Origin: Cycas panzhihuaensis
Taxonomy: Eukaryota > Cycadophyta
Direction of reading: 5' to 3'
NCBI GenBank assembly: GCA_023213395.1
Contig: CM041465.1
Coordinates: 166,477,741 to 166,541,740 of the forward strand
Length of the DNA: 64,000 nt
The position numbers and the translations under genes were made by a program. Shown one piece after another: positions 58,381 through 64,000 of the stretch. Every line of letters begins with the position of its first letter. Positions within the stretch are counted from its first letter, which is position 1. Under the pieces are notes generated by a model. That model ran no database searches, was not told where the DNA came from, and saw only the letters and a program-made list of their open reading frames with translations.

Positions 58381-60051
58381 TAAGTTTATTCATTTGTTTA
58401 TGGGTAGTACATTGAGCTCATGGTTAGCTTGGTATTGAGCATCTAGAAGAATTCAATCCAAAAGTGACTAGTGAACTTAGGATCTCGATCACTAACAATC
58501 TTCCTTATCATTCCATTGAGCTAGTGTATTTCCCTTAAAAATGTTTCTATGATCTATTTTTCCATATAGGTAGATTAAATTCCATAAAAATTGTCATATT
58601 TAGTCAACATATCCACTACTATAAAAATTGCATTTTTGTCATTAGATTTGGGTAATTATATGATAAAATCCATGGATATTTCCCCCCAATGATGATCTGG
58701 CACTGGTAGATGTTGTAATAATCTTGGGGTCTTCATGGTTTCACCTTTGTCCTGTTGGAAAATTTCACAATTTATAACCTAATTTTTTATATCATGTTTT
58801 AGCACATTCTAATAAAAGGATTATTTAATCCTTTGATAAGTCTTCTAGTGTCCTAAGTGGCCAGTTATTAATGAGTTATGGGCATCATGGAGGATCCCTT
58901 CCTTGAGCTTGTACTATACGTTTAATCTATTTTTATACCATAACATGTTTACTAACCATGAAAATCCCTTATAACTCTCCAAGTCATTTTGGAGGTCTTA
59001 GATCATTTTCTTGGATTTCTATGTTTTTTTCCCACTCTGCCCATACTTCTTAAATCTATGAGGGACTAATAGATGTGATGGTGCATAATGTGGATTCCTC
59101 CTCTTTCCTAGAAAGGGTGTTAGTTACTACATGTTCCTTCCCTTTCTTGTAAACAATTTTAAATTCAAACCCTTTCATTTTTTAAGCCAATTTTTGTTGT
59201 TCCTTAGATGCTACCTCTAGTCTAAGAATTAATCAAGACTATCATAGTCTATTTTAATTTTAAAATATGCTTCAAGAAGGTATTGATGCTACTTCTTGAC
59301 TACATATAAGATTGTCATCATTCCTTTTCATAAGTGAATTTTCTCATGTTCCTCAATTGCAACTTCTAGCTTTCAAATAGTAGGGGTTATCCCTCTTGCA
59401 TAAACACTACCCCTAATCCTTAACTAAATGCATGATATTCAATTATGAATGGTTTTATAAAGTTGGAATAGGTATAGTGGTCATGTCTTCCTTGATCTTT
59501 ACAAAAGCTTCACTTATCATATTTGTCCATTGGAATGAGTCCTTTTCTAGGAATTGTATCAAGGGTATTGTTATCCTCATAGACCCTTTTACAAATTTTT
59601 GGTAGTATCCAATCAATCCTAGGAATCCTTGAAGGCTTTTGATATTATTAGGTTGGGGCTAATTCTACATTTTGATGGTCTTCTTTGGACCAACTTTTAT
59701 TTCATTTGGAGAGATGATATGTCCTAAGTACTCTAGCTCCCTGTTTCCAAAGCTACACTTAGATCTTTTAATATATAACTGGTATTTTTTCGATAATTTT
59801 AGGACCTTATCCATATGTTAAAGATGTTCTACTACTATCGAGTTGTATATAAGGATGACATTGAAAAGAACCAAGATAAATTTCCTTCAAGTATAGATGA
59901 AGAATTTTATTCATAAGTCTCTGGAATATTACAAGTATATTGGTGAAGCCAAAGGGTATCACAAGAAACTCGTAGTGGCCCTCATGAGTTTGGAATGTTG
60001 TTTTATGAATATCTTCCACATTAATCCTAATTTAGTGGTACATATGTGTCA
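58381..60051 (-). pseudogene. Chromovirus-type gypsy G: RT, RNase H and integrase N-terminal part
   Basis: Minus strand from 60051. RT: VEDIHKTTFQTHEGHYEFLV, IPFGFTNILVIFQRLMNK (60019-59900); the YVDD area is decayed. RNase H near 59480-59330. Integrase zinc finger GHLGHWKTYQ-like with NCEIFQQDKGET (about 58830-58750). Core: ISMDFII-LPKSNDKNAIFI and VVDMLTKYDNFYGI, with IVSDRDPKFTSHFW carrying the second Asp (about 58690-58450). The 5' end is cut at 60052 by another LTR. Confidence 0.85.
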
Positions 60052-60400
60052 TGTATAGAATCTCATATGGAACAAACATAAGAATCAAATAGTTACAACA
60101 TTCATTACTACGCAACAATATATGGGAGTACAAAAAACATAATCATTACATTATGATAGGTCACTCTGGTTCTCTCACAAGCAGAGCTGACCCAAAATAG
60201 TACACATGGAATGGCTTACAATAATACTGAATTATGGTGGATGTCCTTACGTGCGGCAACAACTAACAGGCTAGGACTATTTGTCAAAAATAACTACTAC
60301 TTTTTACATCCTTTCATCCTAATATTTATACCTACTATGATCCGAGTTAGTTACAACCGTTATAGATATAACAAAAGGTTGCAACTTAACTACCTACACA
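60052..60400 (-). repeat. LTR H, truncating gypsy G
   Basis: 349-bp block, + strand TGTATAGAAT to CCTACACA. On the minus strand it begins TGTGTAGG after a purine run GAAGGGAGAGATG (60413-60401) and contains TATAAATA (60330-60323), a good TATA box, so it looks like the 3' LTR of a minus-strand element. It abuts the broken RT of gypsy G. Its partner is not in the window. Confidence 0.6.
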
Positions 60401-60469
60401 CATCTCTCCCTTCACAAAACTTACAAGTATTATTACTTGTAAGCTCACATTATAGGAAAAAATAAAAGA

Positions 60470-62300
60470 AACATAGTAATTTAGCCTTTTTTGTCCTTTT
60501 TTATCCTCTCCATTTCAGCTTAAATTTTCTATAGATCAAGTCTGTACATCGTACAAGGCATAGTTATTCCTTGTTTCGGACAATGGTCATACAAGATTAC
60601 TATATTATGTAATGCCTTTAAATGAGCCATTGTGAGCTTCTCTCTAGAATGCACTTATTTGATTTCTTATTCCAACTCATATTTCCTTGTTTCCATGGAG
60701 AGCATATCCTCTTGCAGGGACTTGATCATTGACCAAAAGTAGTTTGATACTCTGCATCCTCCTGAGTCTACATAATCCAAGCACCCAACTTTCGAATTAC
60801 CTTTTCTAGGCTAGGTGGAATTTATTTGCCAAACAAGGCACCAAAGGCTAGTACCAGATGCTCCACTCGAGAGATATCACCCACCCAATACATGATGAAC
60901 TTGATTAAAAATTCCAGTTTCACTTCGCAAACATCTAACTAGTCTTCTATCTTCTGAATTTTCTGCATATCTAGAGGGGGTCTCTTATTCCTTATCTCCA
61001 ATTCAGTCACCAGATGTCAGATAACTTTTTCCAGAAATAAAACTTTCTAATATGCCACATTATGTGGCCGACACTCCATCGAGTCAATTCCTTCTTCTGT
61101 TAGTTCTTCATTGTTAAAGTCAAAATCGACCTCAACTAGCTAACTATTCAATATTTCCTTCTTTACCTTTTTTGTAGCCATCTTTCTCCTCTTCTGCTTC
61201 TCTTCTTCTGTGTTATGAATTTTCTCTGCTTGCTCAGCTGGCTATTACCCCAAGACTTCCTTCTTCACCTATACACTTCTCATTTTTCATTTCCTTTTTC
61301 TAATTTCTTCTTTCTTTTGCTCCTCCTTTTGTTCCTCTTCCTCCTTCTTATATGGGTCGTCTCTTCCCACAATCGCTTCTTACCTTTGTCTTCTGTCAAT
61401 GCCTTCTAAGGAATTCCTACCTGAGCTTTTTGTGAGAAAAAATCCCTTACTTTTTCTTATAACTCTCTTTGCCATGTCTCCCCTTTATGCTTGAAATGAA
61501 TTATCTAGGTCATCATTGCTGCCTCCCCTTGCTTCCTATCTGCCAATGTAATCATTAGACACTAAGAGTGTAATAAGGCTTGAAACAAGCTCTGATAATA
61601 AAACACAGCTGATTGAGGTTTCATTTTAATATTGGCTAGTTTTTTCAAAATTCTCCCTCTAAGAAATGTTGCCCAATTAAACCTTATTCCACATACTACC
61701 TGCAATAAAGTCGTCCTTATTTTTGTGGGCACAAACACATTTTTTTGGCTCAATATTACCCTTATAAATAAAAAATATGCTACCCAGCGTGTCAATCCAT
61801 CTGCAATGCTGATAATCTGAATTCTTGAAGTGGATACATTTGTAACCTAGGCACCTAGTTCCTCTGTTGCCTTCTCCCAAGGAATTATTTTATCCATGGG
61901 TACCATTCTACCTATCTTAGGAAAACCCAAAATATCTGTAATTGCTTGGGCTGAGGTATCCAGAATGTCTAGTTATTGGGATACCAGCCGGATCATGTCT
62001 GTTAGGAAATATGTTGTAAGTGGAAATAATCCAACCTGCATATATTGAGCAAATCCTGCCTTTGTCAAAATTACCTTCCTTTGGTCATCGTCTGGCATAT
62101 CCCACCATTCATACCTAATCTTATCATCATTGCCTTCATGTAAGTTGATTTGCATCTACACCATTCTATTAATCCTTAGAATTCCTTTCGCCTCTAATCC
62201 TATCATCTTCGAAAGTCACACTAGCTCTGTCCTAATTCTGTTATTTGAATTTTTCCATATCATGCAAAACCACCATGACTATCTTTGTGGTTACAATTAC
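60470..62300 (-). pseudogene. Accessory ORF P3 (putative plant transposon protein-like)
   Basis: Minus strand. One frame from about 62260 to 61562 has few stops: LHEGNDDKIRYEWWDMPDDD, FPLTTYFLTDMIRLV, AITDILGFPKIGRMVPMDKI, PWEKATEELGA, TRWVAYFLFIRVILSQKNVF, GIRFNWATFLRGRILKKLAN, FYYQSLFQALL. The stops inside (about 61975 TAA, 61866 TAG) fit Q or W codons. 61420-61150 follows with a Lys/Glu-rich coiled coil (KEEEEEQKEEQKKEE) and 61100-60480 with a further helical region (RNKRPPLDMQKIQKIED, YWVGDISRVEHLVLAFGALF). FNWAT-----...-FY is shared with P1 and NW plus upstream text with P2. No catalytic motif recognised. Confidence 0.55.
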
Positions 62301-62639
62301 TCGATTGCAACTCCTAATGTACCTCCATTATATTCATCCAACACATGTCATCCACTTATCATCTTCATCACACTTGATTTAATTCGGTATGTGTGTTGGC
62401 CATTTATCGTTGCTTTTTTTCCACCGCTCCACTACCATCACCATTAATACTTGCCTTTCTCATGATTCTTTTTAATTTTATCTACATCAAATTGATATGA
62501 TATTATATTCAAATTATAATACTCTAATGGTAATTCACTTGTTATGTCATTTTATTTCCTATTTACTATTTTATCATTCCATTTGCAATTACTGCTCTCC
62601 CTAATTTTGCTTCTTCCTGCCCCTTTTACCTTCGAGTGA
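62301..62639. other. AT-rich spacer between P3 and the minisatellite
   Basis: About 340 bp; the first part may still be the 5' end of P3. Otherwise nothing recognised. Confidence 0.35.
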
Positions 62640-63945
62640 CAATTCTAAATTAATCTTGAGTTACAATTTTACTTCCTTATTACAGCCCTGCCTCAAATTT
62701 ACAAGTCTGCCTCTAGTTGCATTATATCACTAGGTTATGACTTTTAGATCGTAGCTTTACATCCAAGTTACTACTTTTTGTCTGAGTTATAATCTCATGT
62801 TCCAGTTGTAACTTTGCGTCCAAATTAGAAGCTTACATCCATATTGGAACTTCATATCAAGTTGTAAATTTACGTTCAAGTTGTGACTTCACATCCTATT
62901 GGCAACTTTACATTCATGTAGTGCCTTCTTGTCCCCATTGTAACTTTGCCTATGAGTTATGACTTCACATTCTGGTTTCAGCTTTGCGTCCTAGTTGCAA
63001 TCTTTACATTTGAGTTATAACTTTGTATCCTGGTTACAACTTTACTTCCAAGTTGCAACTTTGTGTTTGAGTTGTATCTTTGCTTCTGAGTTACAACTTT
63101 GCATCCTTGTTGCAACTTTACTTCCAAGTTACAAATTTACGTCTGAGTTGCAACTTCACATCCCAGTTGTAACTTTGCTTCCTAGTTGTAACTTTACTTC
63201 TAAGTTGTAACTTGTGTCCTGATTGCAACTTTACATCCTAGTTGTAACTTTATGTCCTCGTTGCAACTTTACTTCTGAGTTGAAACTTTGCTTCCAAGTT
63301 ACAACTTTGCTTCTAGGTTGTAACTTTGTATCCTAGTTACAACTTTATCTTTGAGTTATAACTTTGCATCCTAGTTACAATTTTACTTCTAAGTTATAAC
63401 TTTGCATCTAAGTTCCAACTTTGCTTTTAGGTTACAACTTTGCTTTCAGGTTGTATCTTTGCTTTCAAGTTATAACTTTGCATCCCGGTTGCAACTTTGT
63501 GTCTGAGTTATAACTTTGTAGCTTGGTTGCAACTTTACGTTCAAGTTGTAACTTCACATCTTGGTTGTAACTTTACATTCAAGTTGTAACTTCACATCTT
63601 GGTTGCAACTTTACTTCTAAGTTGTAACTTTGCATTTGAGTTGCAACTTTACTTCTGAGTTACAACTTTGCATCCTAGTTACAACTTTACTTCTGAATTA
63701 CAACTTTGCGCCTAAGTTGCAACTTCACATCCTACTTGCAACTTTGATTCTTAGTTGTAACTTTACTTTTGAGCTGCAACTTGCATTCTAATTGCAACTT
63801 TGCATACTGGTTGCAACTTTGTGTCTTAGTTTCAACTTTACTTCCGAGTTACAACTTTACATCTTGGTTGCAACTTTACTTCTGAGTTGCAACTTTATGT
63901 CTGAGTTGCAACTTTTCTTTTGAATTGCAACTTTGCTTATTATAA
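62640..63945 (+). repeat. 19-bp minisatellite array
   Basis: About 1.3 kb of head-to-tail 19-bp units, consensus GTTGCAACTTTRCWTCYNR, roughly 65-70 by length. Each unit contains the self-complementary octamer GTTGCAAC or its transition variants GTTGTAAC, GTTACAAC and GTTATAAC. In the right half two unit types, ending ACTTCTGA and GCATCCTA/G, often alternate, hinting at a 38-bp higher-order unit. Units are most diverged at the left edge (62640-62900). It lies on the 5' side of P3, as the arrays at 33.96-35.28 kb lie on the 5' side of P2. Confidence 0.93.
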
Positions 63946-64000
63946 TCTAATTTCCTGATTTTAAGATTATACCTTTTCTTACAATCGACTGCTTCCATGA

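Noticed and set aside
62995-63210. 71-residue repetitive frame
   Set aside because: Made by the 19-bp minisatellite; three units (57 bp) keep frame by chance.
62640-63945. CRISPR-like array
   Set aside because: No unique spacers between units, period of only 19 bp and a plant genome context.
1-64000. Endogenous pararetrovirus or intact host gene
   Set aside because: No movement-protein or coat-type block and no exon/intron-like conserved host protein recognised; every strong match is LTR retrotransposon or LINE.

Overview
The window reads as nuclear DNA of a seed plant with a large, repeat-dominated genome. It is AT-rich, and I found no intact host gene, tRNA, rRNA or CRISPR array. Nearly all recognisable coding sequence is decayed retrotransposon: Ty1/copia and Ty3/gypsy elements and L1-type LINEs. 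The depth of nesting and the age of most copies fit a gymnosperm-like or other very large plant genome, but nothing in the sequence identifies the species.

Layout. 1-1.65 kb (+): antisense accessory ORF 'P1'. 2.37-5.98 and 15.70-about 21.5 kb (-): one Tat-like gypsy element 'C', split at 5.98 kb by copia 'A' (5979-15702, -, target duplication GGCAG/GGTAG). Copia A carries a solo LTR (7935-8508, target duplication CCATT) and a tandem duplication of its gag-protease region. 22.5-22.7 and 40.7-41.3 kb (-): LINE ORF1 pieces separated by copia 'D' (22745-40687, +, target duplication ATAAC on both sides). Copia D holds about 12 kb of a Tat-like gypsy 'E' (+) with RT, RNase H and integrase, then a second, archaeal-type RNase H reading frame, an antisense accessory ORF 'P2' and tandem arrays. 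41.5-42.77 and 53.43-54.2 kb (-): LINE reverse transcriptase and endonuclease parts, split by copia 'B' (42767-53429, -). One LTR of copia B is itself split by a 3.08-kb LTR element (43011-46090, +, target duplication ACTAA) that carries only a gag-like ORF. 54.4-60.05 kb (-): two chromovirus-type gypsy elements 'F' and 'G', G carrying a 1.2-kb insert. 60.05-63.95 kb: an LTR, accessory ORF 'P3' (-) and a 1.3-kb array of a 19-bp minisatellite.

How it fits together. The target duplications give a relative order of insertion. LINEs and gypsies C, F and G are oldest. Copias A, B and D landed in them, and the gag-only element and the solo LTR came later still. Premature stops mostly sit where a W, Q or R codon is expected (TGG to TAG/TGA, CAA/CAG to TAA/TAG, CGA to TGA), as methylated-cytosine deamination would give. 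The most interesting observations are three related accessory ORFs (P1-P3), two lying antisense downstream of Tat-like pol genes; the separate RNase H frame after integrase in E; the gag-only nested element; and tandem arrays whose monomer also occurs once next to the integrase stop codon.
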